This document shows, piece by piece, positions 19,218-27,996 of a stretch of DNA of 64,000 nt (position 1 is its first letter; each line of letters begins with the position of its first letter). The notes under the pieces were generated by a model that did no database searches, was not told where the DNA came from, and was given only the letters and a program-made list of their open reading frames with translations. Source of the DNA: Candidatus Harpocratesius repetitus (lineage in GTDB: Archaea; Asgardarchaeota; Lokiarchaeia; Sigyniarchaeales; Promethearchaeaceae); the NCBI GenBank assembly GCA_021498095.1, contig JAIZWK010000001.1, positions 3,597,450-3,661,449 of the forward strand, read 5' to 3'. The position numbers and the translations under genes were made by a program.

Positions 19218-20429
19218 TTGAATATGAAGATTAAAGAGAAATTAGTCCAATCAAATAAAATAATACTCATTGGTTTTATTCAAAATCATCATCCAATTTA
19301 CATTGCCCTAATTAATTTTTTGCTTGAATTCAATCCTTCCATTACGTTATTAACCACAAAAGAAATTTTCATGCAAATCCAACATGAGATTGATTCAAAC
19401 AAAATAGATTTACATCTTGAATCGCGCAAATTAAATCGCATGTTGAAAAAAAATTTGAAATTAATAAATTCTCATGAAATCGTCATAATGGAAGAATATT
19501 ATGGTGGTTTTATTAAAATCTTTAATTTAAAATTCAAAAATCCCAAAAAAATTGCAATAGTTCATAATGTGAATAAATGGTTTCTTGTAAGGGGAAGTAT
19601 TTATTATTTTATTGATCTTCTCTTTAAATCAAGATATATATCTCAATTTGATGCATATATAGTAATGTCCCCTGTAGTAAAAACATACTTAAAATCTTTT
19701 ATAAACAATAAGAATATCTTCTTTTTCCCAGGAGAAGAAAACTATTCTTCAGAACCAAACCCTTATCATAAACTAGAAAAATTAGATCAAAATATCATAC
19801 ATAATGGAAATTACATTGAGATTGTTGTTCCAGGAATGATTTCAGAAAAAAGAAGAGAATATATCAACTTATTACTGGTTTTAAAGCAATTTTATAAAAA
19901 TAATCCTACTTCTAAAATTAGAATTAACCTTTTAGGATCAATTAACAATAAGGAAAATGATCAAGATAGAGATAAAATTTTAGAAATTATCAACGAATGT
20001 AATAATCTTTCTCCAATTGAAGGAGAAAGAATAAAATATGGTAAAAAATTTATCCCAATGGAGGAATTTACGAAAACATTGGAAAAAGCAGATTTAATAT
20101 TGTCTAACGCAAAAGTGTTTAATCTTTTGGAAGATCGTCTAGAAATATATGGAATAACAAAAATAACGGGGATTTCTTATATAATCTATCGATATGAAAA
20201 ACCTGCTATAATTCCAAATCATCAAAATATATTACTTGGTTTTGATAATCAATTTATTAAGTTTTCAAATTATACTGATATTATAGATATTTTCAACCAA
20301 ATTGAAAAAAAAGAGATAAATTTAGAAATTTTGAAGCGAAATGCTTTTAGAAATAGAAAAAAATTTAATCAATTGATAAAAACAGAAAAAAATAAGATCA
20401 AGGATTATTTGAATTCTACTGATATGTGA
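19218..20429 (+). CDS. Glycosyltransferase-like protein (GT-B-like), low-similarity
   Basis: A 403-residue, Lys/Ile/Asn-rich protein. The N-terminal half begins KIILIGFIQNHHPIYIALINFLLEF and includes KIAIVHNVNKWF and DAYIVMSPVVKTYL. The C-terminal half has IEIVVPGMISEKRREYINLLLVLK and a late YRYEKPAIIP segment. This pattern fits a GT-B glycosyltransferase with a nucleotide-sugar site in the second domain (the VPG...I...KR stretch), but no family was recognised with certainty. Either TTG at 19218 or ATG at 19224 could be the start. It lies 20 bp after the acyltransferase on the same strand, so transfer of the new acidic sugar is likely. Confidence 0.55.
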   Translation: MNMKIKEKLVQSNKIILIGFIQNHHPIYIALINFLLEFNPSITLLTTKEIFMQIQHEIDSNKIDLHLESRKLNRMLKKNLKLINSHEIVIMEEYYGGFIKIFNLKFKNPKKIAIVHNVNKWFLVRGSIYYFIDLLFKSRYISQFDAYIVMSPVVKTYLKSFINNKNIFFFPGEENYSSEPNPYHKLEKLDQNIIHNGNYIEIVVPGMISEKRREYINLLLVLKQFYKNNPTSKIRINLLGSINNKENDQDRDKILEIINECNNLSPIEGERIKYGKKFIPMEEFTKTLEKADLILSNAKVFNLLEDRLEIYGITKITGISYIIYRYEKPAIIPNHQNILLGFDNQFIKFSNYTDIIDIFNQIEKKEINLEILKRNAFRNRKKFNQLIKTEKNKIKDYLNSTDM

Positions 20430-20440
20430 AAAAAGGTAAA

Positions 20441-22801
20441 TTATTTTAGAAACCTGCGAATTTTTCTGTAAGCTTGTATAAATAAAGTTATTATTATACG
20501 AATGTGAAATAAAAGAAGAGGATATCTTAGTAAAACATGTAAAAATCTATTTTTCATAATTAATTTTGAAAAAATATTCATTTTATGAACAAAAATTGGA
20601 TTATAAATTCTACGATATTTTTGACTCTCAGTTATTTCAATGTACTTAAATAATATACTTTTTCTATGCATAATTTTTTGTTTTAGTTTAGAATCTTTGA
20701 GAAGGAAGGTATAATTAGAATTTAGAAAAGGAAGAAATTCATTAGGTAAAAATTCTGTTTTTATACGTTCCAATTTTGTTTTTTTATTAATCACTTTCTC
20801 AAATTTCTTTGACTGAATTAAGAATTTATTAGTAATTTGATAATTTTGAGTAAATATTCCCCGAGAAATTCGATCATCTTTTATTAACTTTTCCTTTATA
20901 ATATTAGCTAAATGTAATTTAATTCTATTAACTATATGGATATATATCTTATTGGCATAATTTAAATATTGAATAAAAAGATGATTTGGGAAAATTAGAT
21001 TATTTTTACGGAAGAAATTATTCCTATTCAAAAAGTTTTGAATTAAGCTTATGTTGATTATAGGATCTTCATTAAATTTAATACATATTTGTTCGTATAT
21101 ATATAAAGGATATTTTATTGCGTTTGTAACCTGAAGACCTATTCTTGTTCCTTTGTCTCTTTCATTAGGTTTAAAATAAAAGGGTATTGATACAGTTGAG
21201 ATTAACTCAACTAATTGAATCATTTGATAATCAAGATCATCAAGAATAAACGATGAATAAGAGATTTTTCTCCCACACAAATAAGTTAGAGAAGTAGCAG
21301 GTCTAATCATTTGAATATCTTTAAATAAATTCTCATTTATAATCATTGGAGCATGTTCATATAATAAATATTTCTCTTCCCAACTAAAATGACTTTTCAG
21401 AAGAAAATGGATTTGATCATTATTTATTTTCTTCTCATCTATTATAAAACATAAGTCAATATCTGAATTTCCAACTGCATGAACAGTTCCAAATTGAAAA
21501 ATTGAGATTATACCATCAATTTGGCAGAATTTTTTTATTATTTTTTGAGTGCAATAATTGTAAAAAGAAAGATCTTCAAATGGGTAAGATTTTTCTGATT
21601 TATTAAAATAGCCTTTTTTTTGAAGATATTCAAATCCATTAATACAGTATTGAGAAAATTTGAATGAATAAAACAAATTATTTAATTGATTCCAAAATCG
21701 ATTAATTCTCCTATTCAATTTTATTTCTAAAACAGAAAAGAATAGGTTTAAAAATCGAATATTAAAGAGAAAAGAAAATATTATTCGTAAAAATGTAGTT
21801 TTTTGGGGTGAACTCCCCCAAAACATATAGAATTGATTTACAGACTGATAAAATTGCTCTATTTCTGGAAAGATAGATTTAAATTCCTCAGAAAAGATTA
21901 TATTGAAGGATTCTTTTTTATAGCAGAAAACTCCGAGTGTTTGCAAAAAACTAAAGGGAAATGAATAGATTCGATGAATATAACGCACTTTCTTGAAAAT
22001 ATTAAGTGATTTCGTTTTACTTTCGTAATATAATGCTAAAGCATCTGAAATAATACTTAGAAAATATTTCCTTTCATTGATATAGTTTTTAATTTCCATA
22101 ATGTTTATTAAATTATCTAAAGACCATACTTCACCAAAGTCTATGCAGGATAATGGTAAATACTGATTTGAGAAAAAATTCAATTGAAAATCTATTGAAA
22201 TAAAAACACCATGAAGTTGAAATATTTGAAATTTGTAAATTATATCACAAAATTCTTGTATTTTATTTCTAATATTTCGTAAATAGTTTTTATTTTGAAA
22301 AGATTCTTCCTTTATAACAATAAAAAGATCTATATCGCTCCATCCTGGTTTATAATCACGAGAACCAATACTGCCATTTAAGAGAATAATTGAAAAATCA
22401 TCTTTATATTCATTAATTTTTTTATTCAAATCGGATAAAAGCTTTTTTTGAAGAAAGAAGCCATAGTAGTTTTTTTTTTTTTTCTTTTTATTAACAGAAA
22501 TTGAATGCTTTTTTGTTTTTAATTCTGATTTTTGAGACATATTTCTTATTATAAAATATAATTTGATTATTCTATCTTCAATACTTAATTCAGAATAATC
22601 ATCAAATATCGAATTTTTAATCAAATTTGGAAATTTAGAAGAAAATTGTGAAATTTGGTGAGTTAATTCTTTTTTATCCCTTTTTGAAAATTTTTTTTTT
22701 TTGCTAAAAACATTCGAATTAATGTTAAAGTATCTATAAAGCAAATCATTAAATTCAATATTTAGTTTTAAAATCATTTCTTCTGAAGAGAATTCTTCCA
22801 T
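20441..22801 (-). CDS. Large protein with two polymerase-beta-type nucleotidyltransferase motifs
   Basis: A 786-residue cytosolic-looking protein with no clear signal peptide. Residues about 130-165 have ILLNGSIGSRDYKPGWSDIDLF: a GS...D-x-D nucleotidyltransferase signature (GS followed by SDIDLF). A second copy lies near 440-455: FGTVHAVGNSDIDLCFI, again G-S/T...D-x-D. Between them is a helical linker (about 170-420), and after the second copy a long basic helical tail. Tandem MNT-like domains in a sugar locus are unusual. They may transfer a nucleotide or phospho-group to a sugar, lipid or protein. It lies convergent with the glycosyltransferase at 19218 and divergent from the one at 22935. 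Membership in the MNT superfamily is based on these two motifs only. Confidence 0.6.
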   Translation of the reverse strand: MEEFSSEEMILKLNIEFNDLLYRYFNINSNVFSKKKKFSKRDKKELTHQISQFSSKFPNLIKNSIFDDYSELSIEDRIIKLYFIIRNMSQKSELKTKKHSISVNKKKKKKNYYGFFLQKKLLSDLNKKINEYKDDFSIILLNGSIGSRDYKPGWSDIDLFIVIKEESFQNKNYLRNIRNKIQEFCDIIYKFQIFQLHGVFISIDFQLNFFSNQYLPLSCIDFGEVWSLDNLINIMEIKNYINERKYFLSIISDALALYYESKTKSLNIFKKVRYIHRIYSFPFSFLQTLGVFCYKKESFNIIFSEEFKSIFPEIEQFYQSVNQFYMFWGSSPQKTTFLRIIFSFLFNIRFLNLFFSVLEIKLNRRINRFWNQLNNLFYSFKFSQYCINGFEYLQKKGYFNKSEKSYPFEDLSFYNYCTQKIIKKFCQIDGIISIFQFGTVHAVGNSDIDLCFIIDEKKINNDQIHFLLKSHFSWEEKYLLYEHAPMIINENLFKDIQMIRPATSLTYLCGRKISYSSFILDDLDYQMIQLVELISTVSIPFYFKPNERDKGTRIGLQVTNAIKYPLYIYEQICIKFNEDPIINISLIQNFLNRNNFFRKNNLIFPNHLFIQYLNYANKIYIHIVNRIKLHLANIIKEKLIKDDRISRGIFTQNYQITNKFLIQSKKFEKVINKKTKLERIKTEFLPNEFLPFLNSNYTFLLKDSKLKQKIMHRKSILFKYIEITESQKYRRIYNPIFVHKMNIFSKLIMKNRFLHVLLRYPLLLFHIRIIITLFIQAYRKIRRFLK

Positions 22802-22934
22802 AATATGTGTTATTGAACGAATTTGAAAAATATTTTTATATTCTTAGTTTAAGAGAAATAGAGTAATCAAAGAAATAAAAAAAAATAAAGAGAAGGAAAT
22901 AATTTAAAACTTAAATAACTAATGGTGGAGTTAA

Positions 22935-24242
22935 ACGAAGAAAATATTAATTGTACCCCATTACGTAAATTCCTTAATATATTACCAAAAATTATTTCAA
23001 AAATTTAATAGTCATGATTTTGAGTTAGTTTATCTAATCAGAAATAACCATTTTGGCAAAATTATGAAGGATTATTGTATTAAATCAAATTTAAACTATA
23101 TCAAACTAAAGTATCCTCTTTTTAATAATTCTAAATTCGCAAGTATTCTTAACATTTTATTTATTGGTGTCTTTAAATTACAAGTCAAAAAAATATTGCA
23201 AAAAAATAATCCAAACTTGATAATTCAAACTAATGACACGAATCTTATTAACAATGTAATAGTTTCCACTGCTAAAAAGAAAAATATTTTAACTTTAGTT
23301 ATACAATGGGCTCAAACTGCTCCAGAAGATTATTATTTAAAACTAAAGAGTTTAAATACAAATCATAAAGAATTAACAAAAAAAACACATATAACACATT
23401 GGTTCCTCCATAAATTAACAAATTTCATGCTAAAAATCTCTCAGATACCTAAATTCAATAAAAAATCATTAGCCCAAGGTAATTCAGACTATGTTTTCGT
23501 AATTAACGATTATACAAAGAAACTTTTAATTAAACAAGGTGTAAAAAAAGAAAAAATATATATCTCAGGTTCTACAGCATATGACGATGCGTTATCCATA
23601 AATCTACCTAAAAGAGAAGAAATTAAGAAAAAAATAGGAATAAATAATAATAATATTACAATTTTATTCATTTCTCAACCGTTTTATGTTAAAGATATTC
23701 GAATTATGAAAAAAGAAAAACAAATTCAATACATCAAAGATATAATTGTTTTCTTTAATAATTTTTATCAAACACAGAATAAAGAGGTAAATATAATTTT
23801 AAAACTACACCCTGTTGAGCTTAAAAAAGATTATATTGAATTGACTGATTCTTGTAAAAATATATTGATTTTAAGTGATTTTAATAACTTAGAATTAATA
23901 AAAATCTCAGATTTATGTGTTGGATTCAGTTCAACACTTCTACAATCAGTAATAATAATGAAAAAGCCAATCTTGTGTTTAAATATGATTCCAGAACTAA
24001 AATTTATAATTGAAACTCAATCAAAAATATCTGGAATAACTCAAGATATAAAATCTTGGAATGAATTATCTAAAACCTTAAAGATCTTGGAAGAAAATGG
24101 ATATCAACAGTTAGATAATGTAAATATGAAAAACTTTGTTTTAGATCAGAAAGTTTACTTAAGATTAGAGACTTGGATTCATGAATTACTATTTGATAAT
24201 CATATAATTTCTACGAATTTAGAACCAAATGAACAAGAATAA
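22935..24242 (+). CDS. Glycosyltransferase-like protein with a non-ATG start (KpsC/CDP-glycerol transferase-like fold)
   Basis: The ATG at 23064 gives 392 residues, but the same frame continues upstream for 43 codons to a stop at 22932. These codons read like a real N-terminus (KKILIVPHYVNSLIYYQKLF, then FELVYLIRNNHFGK). A strong ribosome site GGTGGAG (22924-22930) is 4 nt before an ACG codon at 22935, exactly where ATG would be expected. The natural start may be this ACG, or an ATG mutated or misread. The C-terminal half has VFVINDYTKKLLIKQGV, YISGSTAYDD, ILFISQPF, IILKLHPVE and SDLCVGFSSTLLQSVI, typical of GT-B polysaccharide transferases. It is followed 12 bp later by another such gene. 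Its donor is unknown. Confidence 0.6.
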   Translation, partial: TKKILIVPHYVNSLIYYQKLFQKFNSHDFELVYLIRNNHFGKIMKDYCIKSNLNYIKLKYPLFNNSKFASILNILFIGVFKLQVKKILQKNNPNLIIQTNDTNLINNVIVSTAKKKNILTLVIQWAQTAPEDYYLKLKSLNTNHKELTKKTHITHWFLHKLTNFMLKISQIPKFNKKSLAQGNSDYVFVINDYTKKLLIKQGVKKEKIYISGSTAYDDALSINLPKREEIKKKIGINNNNITILFISQPFYVKDIRIMKKEKQIQYIKDIIVFFNNFYQTQNKEVNIILKLHPVELKKDYIELTDSCKNILILSDFNNLELIKISDLCVGFSSTLLQSVIIMKKPILCLNMIPELKFIIETQSKISGITQDIKSWNELSKTLKILEENGYQQLDNVNMKNFVLDQKVYLRLETWIHELLFDNHIISTNLEPNEQE

Positions 24243-24254
24243 TGGGTAATTATT

Positions 24255-25859
24255 ATGAATGTAAAAGATTTTTGGATAAATTATACTAAAAAAATAAATA
24301 TTTATCGAGAAGAAAAAAAAATTTCTTCTGATACAGTAGATTTATTTAAGGAACTTAAATCTACAAATAAATTACAAGGGAAAACTGTGGTATTTAATAC
24401 GGTCCGCAGTTTCAAAAATATTTTTGACTTAGAATTATTTTTTGGAAAATTATTAGCTAAAAATGGAGCGAAAGTTATAATATTATTAGATAATGGTGTT
24501 TTAAATCATTGGGATACAATTAAATTTGATTCTTTAAATGTAATTAAGTTAGAAAGGAAAAAACTCAACCCTTATTATAAATTTTTTTCGAATTTTACAA
24601 GTTTTATTTCACCTCAAATTAGAATAATAAAATTACATAAAGAGATTTATCAAGATCCTAATTTAGAAATTATATTTTATAGTAATATTTTGAAAGGTAT
24701 TGGGTTTTCTGATATAAAGAATAAGAATTTCCATCACCATGCAAAAGCTTCAACAATTCGATTTTTCAAAAACTCTGATTTTCAGATTGATGACCCCCCT
24801 TATTCTAATTATTATGACCTATCGATGGAAAATTGTAAATTGACATTTGCCATTGGTGAACAAATATATGAAAAATACCATCCAAATGTATTTATCACTT
24901 CTCATGGTATATATTCAACTTGGGGTCCTATGTATGACTTTTTTAAAACAAAGAAAATTAAAAGTTATGTCTATGCCGGGAAACATAGTCATGCTCTAAA
25001 TCAAAAATACATTTACTTTACAGACTCAAAAGTTCAAACTTTAACAAGATCGAGTTTTTGGAATAAATATAAGAATACACAAGTAACTACAGAAATGAAA
25101 AAGAAAGTGGATGAATATTTTAAAACTAGATTTAGACATGCTACAATGGATACAAAAGTTTATTTTGGTGAAGAAGCAAATATTCTTCAAATTGTAAAAG
25201 ATAAACGCAAGAAATTTAATATTGCAATATTTCCTAATTCAATTTGGGACGGAAATATCCATGATCGTCATCAAGCATTTGAAGGAATTATCGATTGGTT
25301 GGTGAAGACGGTATATTATTTCAGAAATAGAGAAGATTGTCAAGTTTATATTAAATTTCATCCCGCAGAAATAACTTTTTTTCAAAATCCAGAAGGATTA
25401 GCTGATATCCTAAAAAAGAAAATCCCAGGATTGGAATCATTTGAAAATATTAAATTAATTAGACCTCATGAAAAAATTGAAACATACAAATTTTTAAAGA
25501 GTGGTATCGATTTAGGTATTCTTTATGATGGAATCTTAGGATTAGAACTTCCATACTTGAGAATTCCGGCGTTATTAGCCGGAGTAGGGGGAAGATTTAC
25601 GATAGAAGATGGAAATTTCACAATCAAAAATAAGGATGATTATTTTAACATCCTTAATAATTTGGATTATTGGATTGAAAATTTCAAGTCAAATTATGAT
25701 TATTATTTAAACCAAATCATTAGATATACTTATTGGTATATTTTTGAACATCCATTTGAACTTGTAACTCAATCCCCTACAGGTCGATATCAAAGATCAT
25801 TGAAAGGATTAAGTAAAAAAGATTTAGTAATACCTGATAAACTGCTTTCTTTGTTATAG
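24255..25859 (+). CDS. Capsule/surface-carbohydrate biosynthesis-type GT-B glycosyltransferase
   Basis: A 534-residue protein resembling KpsC/KpsS-like and other 'surface carbohydrate biosynthesis' transferases. Recognisable pieces are KTVVFNTVRSFKNIF..ELFFGKLLAKNGAKVIILLDNG at the N-terminus, IAIFPNSIWDGNIHDRHQAF, YIKFHPAE (the conserved H-P-A-E/D of this GT-B superfamily) and LGILYDGILGLELPYLRIPALLAG near the C-terminus. The H-P-A-E and D-G...E...P elements place it with transferases acting on CMP- or UDP-activated sugars. It ends 8 bp before the convergent sulfotransferase. Being beside a second GT and a nonulosonic acid pathway, it may add the CMP-activated sugar (inference). Confidence 0.6.
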   Translation: MNVKDFWINYTKKINIYREEKKISSDTVDLFKELKSTNKLQGKTVVFNTVRSFKNIFDLELFFGKLLAKNGAKVIILLDNGVLNHWDTIKFDSLNVIKLERKKLNPYYKFFSNFTSFISPQIRIIKLHKEIYQDPNLEIIFYSNILKGIGFSDIKNKNFHHHAKASTIRFFKNSDFQIDDPPYSNYYDLSMENCKLTFAIGEQIYEKYHPNVFITSHGIYSTWGPMYDFFKTKKIKSYVYAGKHSHALNQKYIYFTDSKVQTLTRSSFWNKYKNTQVTTEMKKKVDEYFKTRFRHATMDTKVYFGEEANILQIVKDKRKKFNIAIFPNSIWDGNIHDRHQAFEGIIDWLVKTVYYFRNREDCQVYIKFHPAEITFFQNPEGLADILKKKIPGLESFENIKLIRPHEKIETYKFLKSGIDLGILYDGILGLELPYLRIPALLAGVGGRFTIEDGNFTIKNKDDYFNILNNLDYWIENFKSNYDYYLNQIIRYTYWYIFEHPFELVTQSPTGRYQRSLKGLSKKDLVIPDKLLSLL

Positions 25860-25867
25860 TATAGAAT

Positions 25868-26716
25868 TCAGTTCCAAAATGAGGTATTAATATTAACAAT
25901 TTTACTTAATTTTTGATTTGGATTTTTAAAAAACTTCTGAAGATTTGAAACCGTTTCTAAATCCATAGAAGGATATCCTACTTCTTTTTTATAATTGAAA
26001 GCAATCATTTTATGATAAAGTTGTGCTACTTGTCCTCCATTTTTGAAAAATGGTTTTCCAAATTTTGTAATTCGATCAATAATTTTCTGGATTTTTTGAT
26101 TTTTAGGTAAAACTGTAACATTTTTTTTGATTGATACATCGATTTCAATATCTGGATTAATACCTAAAAAAACGAATATATCTCGTAAAATTTTCTGAGT
26201 CGAATTAAAATCTTTGGTATATTCTTCAAAGGTTGTGAAAAACATTTGTTTTTTAGGAAAAAAGTGTAAAAAATATTCAACATGCATAAAATATAAACTA
26301 CGATATAAATAACCTTCTAGTTTTCCTAGTTCTATATATTTCATTTCTTCTTCAATTACTTCTTTAAATGCACGGTTTTCCCTTCCTTTTTTATAAGCAT
26401 GCCAATAATCTGAATATGCTCTATCAATAGGATTTCGTAAAATCCATATTAATTTTGCAGATGGTATAATTTTTGCAATATTTTCTGCGTATTCTTTCTT
26501 CAAACAATAATTTGGTGTTTTTTCACCAATGATCGATTGATTTTGATAACCTGAAAATTCATTTGCATACCAATCCAAACCTTTAGAATAATGTTTTTCG
26601 TTGTTAAAGAAGTGAATTTCATGATCAGCCATAAAAATATCTGGATGTTGACTTAAATGATAACTTAAAGTGCTTGTGCCAGATTTCATTGCTCCAACGA
26701 TTAAAATATTTGGCAA
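25868..26716 (-). CDS. PAPS-dependent carbohydrate sulfotransferase
   Basis: Member of the sulfotransferase family. The 5'-phosphosulfate loop is ILIVGAMKSGTSTLSYHLSQHP near the N-terminus, and the 3'-phosphate loop is LIWILRNPIDRAYSDYWH (about 110-127). Between them is IIGEKTPNYC. This is the heparan/N-deacetylase-like cytosolic or luminal sulfotransferase type; no membrane segment is seen. The frame opens at 26746 (TTG), but a GGGGGGAAG ribosome site 10 nt upstream of a TTG at 26716 favours that as the start, giving PNILIVGAM. It would sulfate a sugar hydroxyl or amine from PAPS. Sulfotransferases are rare in archaea, so import from bacteria is likely. Confidence 0.8.
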   Translation of the reverse strand: MPNILIVGAMKSGTSTLSYHLSQHPDIFMADHEIHFFNNEKHYSKGLDWYANEFSGYQNQSIIGEKTPNYCLKKEYAENIAKIIPSAKLIWILRNPIDRAYSDYWHAYKKGRENRAFKEVIEEEMKYIELGKLEGYLYRSLYFMHVEYFLHFFPKKQMFFTTFEEYTKDFNSTQKILRDIFVFLGINPDIEIDVSIKKNVTVLPKNQKIQKIIDRITKFGKPFFKNGGQVAQLYHKMIAFNYKKEVGYPSMDLETVSNLQKFFKNPNQKLSKIVNINTSFWN

Positions 26717-26791
26717 TATTATTTTTCTTCCCCCCAGAAATATCAATTATTTATTTTTATAAAGTAAAAAATGATAAAAAAATTCTCACTT

Positions 26792-27811
26792 CTATGATTT
26801 TAATCGAAAAAGAAATCTTTGAACGAATTCTTTAATAAGACGAGCAAAATCTTTAAAAGATTCGAGGAATTTGATCGGAGAATAAAAATCATGTAGATAA
26901 AAAACTAAATGATAATATGTTCGAGGAACAAAAATCTTTTTTTTTAATGCCATGAATATAACATTTCGAGCGAGTCGTTTACTTTTAGCTAAACACAACA
27001 ATTCAAATATTTTATAACAGAAAAATTGGTAAATTTCAATATCATCTTTAATAAAAGATTTATACTTTTTCCAAATATAAAGATATGCCCATATTTTGGT
27101 AAAAGGCTTTTTTATTAAACTTTCATAGGTTATACTAGATTTATGAACATAATGATTTAACAAAGGTTTACTTACATATTCACATTCATAATATAATGCG
27201 ATTCTAATCCACATTTCATAATCTTGATGGCCTCCTTGCCTTAAAATTTCTGATTCATCGAACAAACCTACTTTCTTAAATACTTCTCGTTTGATGAGGG
27301 GATAAACACCAATCACTCCTTGAGTCAACATTTCTTTAAAGACTTTACCAGAATACTTTGGTAAAATATTTCGATTTAAACCAGGTTGAATCAAAGTCAT
27401 TCCAGGAAAAACAAATCCAACCTTTTTTGGAGATTTCTGTAACTTTAGCAATAATAATTCTAACATTTCAGGGCGCCAATCATCATCTGAGTCTAAAAGT
27501 ATGATATACTCACCTGATGCTGCTTTTATTCCACGATTACGTGTGAAATTGGGTCCCATGTTTTTTGAATTTACAATAAGTTGGATATTAGAGTAATCTT
27601 TCATCAAGGAACGAATAATTGAAACAGTTTTATCTTTTGAACAATCATCCACAACAATAATTTCAAAATTTTGATATGTTTGGTTTAAAACACTTTCAAT
27701 AGCTCGTTTTATTGTTGACTGGCGATTGAATGAAGGAATAATTACAGATATTAAACTAGATTCAATAGCTGAATTCATAATGGAATAATGGAATAATGTA
27801 ATTTTAAGCAT
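26792..27811 (-). CDS. Family 2 glycosyltransferase (GT2)
   Basis: Inverting GT-A glycosyltransferase of 339 residues. The catalytic domain starts at SVIIPSFNRQSTIKRAIESVLNQTYQNFEIIVVDDCSKD (nucleotide-binding Asp), then NMGPNFTRNRGI and the metal-binding LLDSDDDWRPEML (D-x-D). VGLFDE and GGHQDYEMWIRIALYY contain the downstream acid (Asp/Glu). No transmembrane region is seen, so it is probably cytosolic and membrane-associated by the basic C-terminal helices. The Met at 27778 (MNSAIESS) is a more likely start than 27811. It lies 45 bp from the sulfotransferase on the same strand. Confidence 0.85.
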   Translation of the reverse strand: MLKITLFHYSIMNSAIESSLISVIIPSFNRQSTIKRAIESVLNQTYQNFEIIVVDDCSKDKTVSIIRSLMKDYSNIQLIVNSKNMGPNFTRNRGIKAASGEYIILLDSDDDWRPEMLELLLLKLQKSPKKVGFVFPGMTLIQPGLNRNILPKYSGKVFKEMLTQGVIGVYPLIKREVFKKVGLFDESEILRQGGHQDYEMWIRIALYYECEYVSKPLLNHYVHKSSITYESLIKKPFTKIWAYLYIWKKYKSFIKDDIEIYQFFCYKIFELLCLAKSKRLARNVIFMALKKKIFVPRTYYHLVFYLHDFYSPIKFLESFKDFARLIKEFVQRFLFRLKS

Positions 27812-27996
27812 TGTATTCTGATTATGCCTATAATTCTAGAAAATGTCTTTAAATTATACATGGTTGCAAAATTGGTGAATTTTATGAAGTTGTGCTCAAT
27901 TGACTTCCTTTTATCTTTGAATGAATTTGGGAAAAGATTATTTTTATCAAATGATTCATAAAAGTTTTTTCTTAGCAGTTGTTCTTTATTTTAAAT

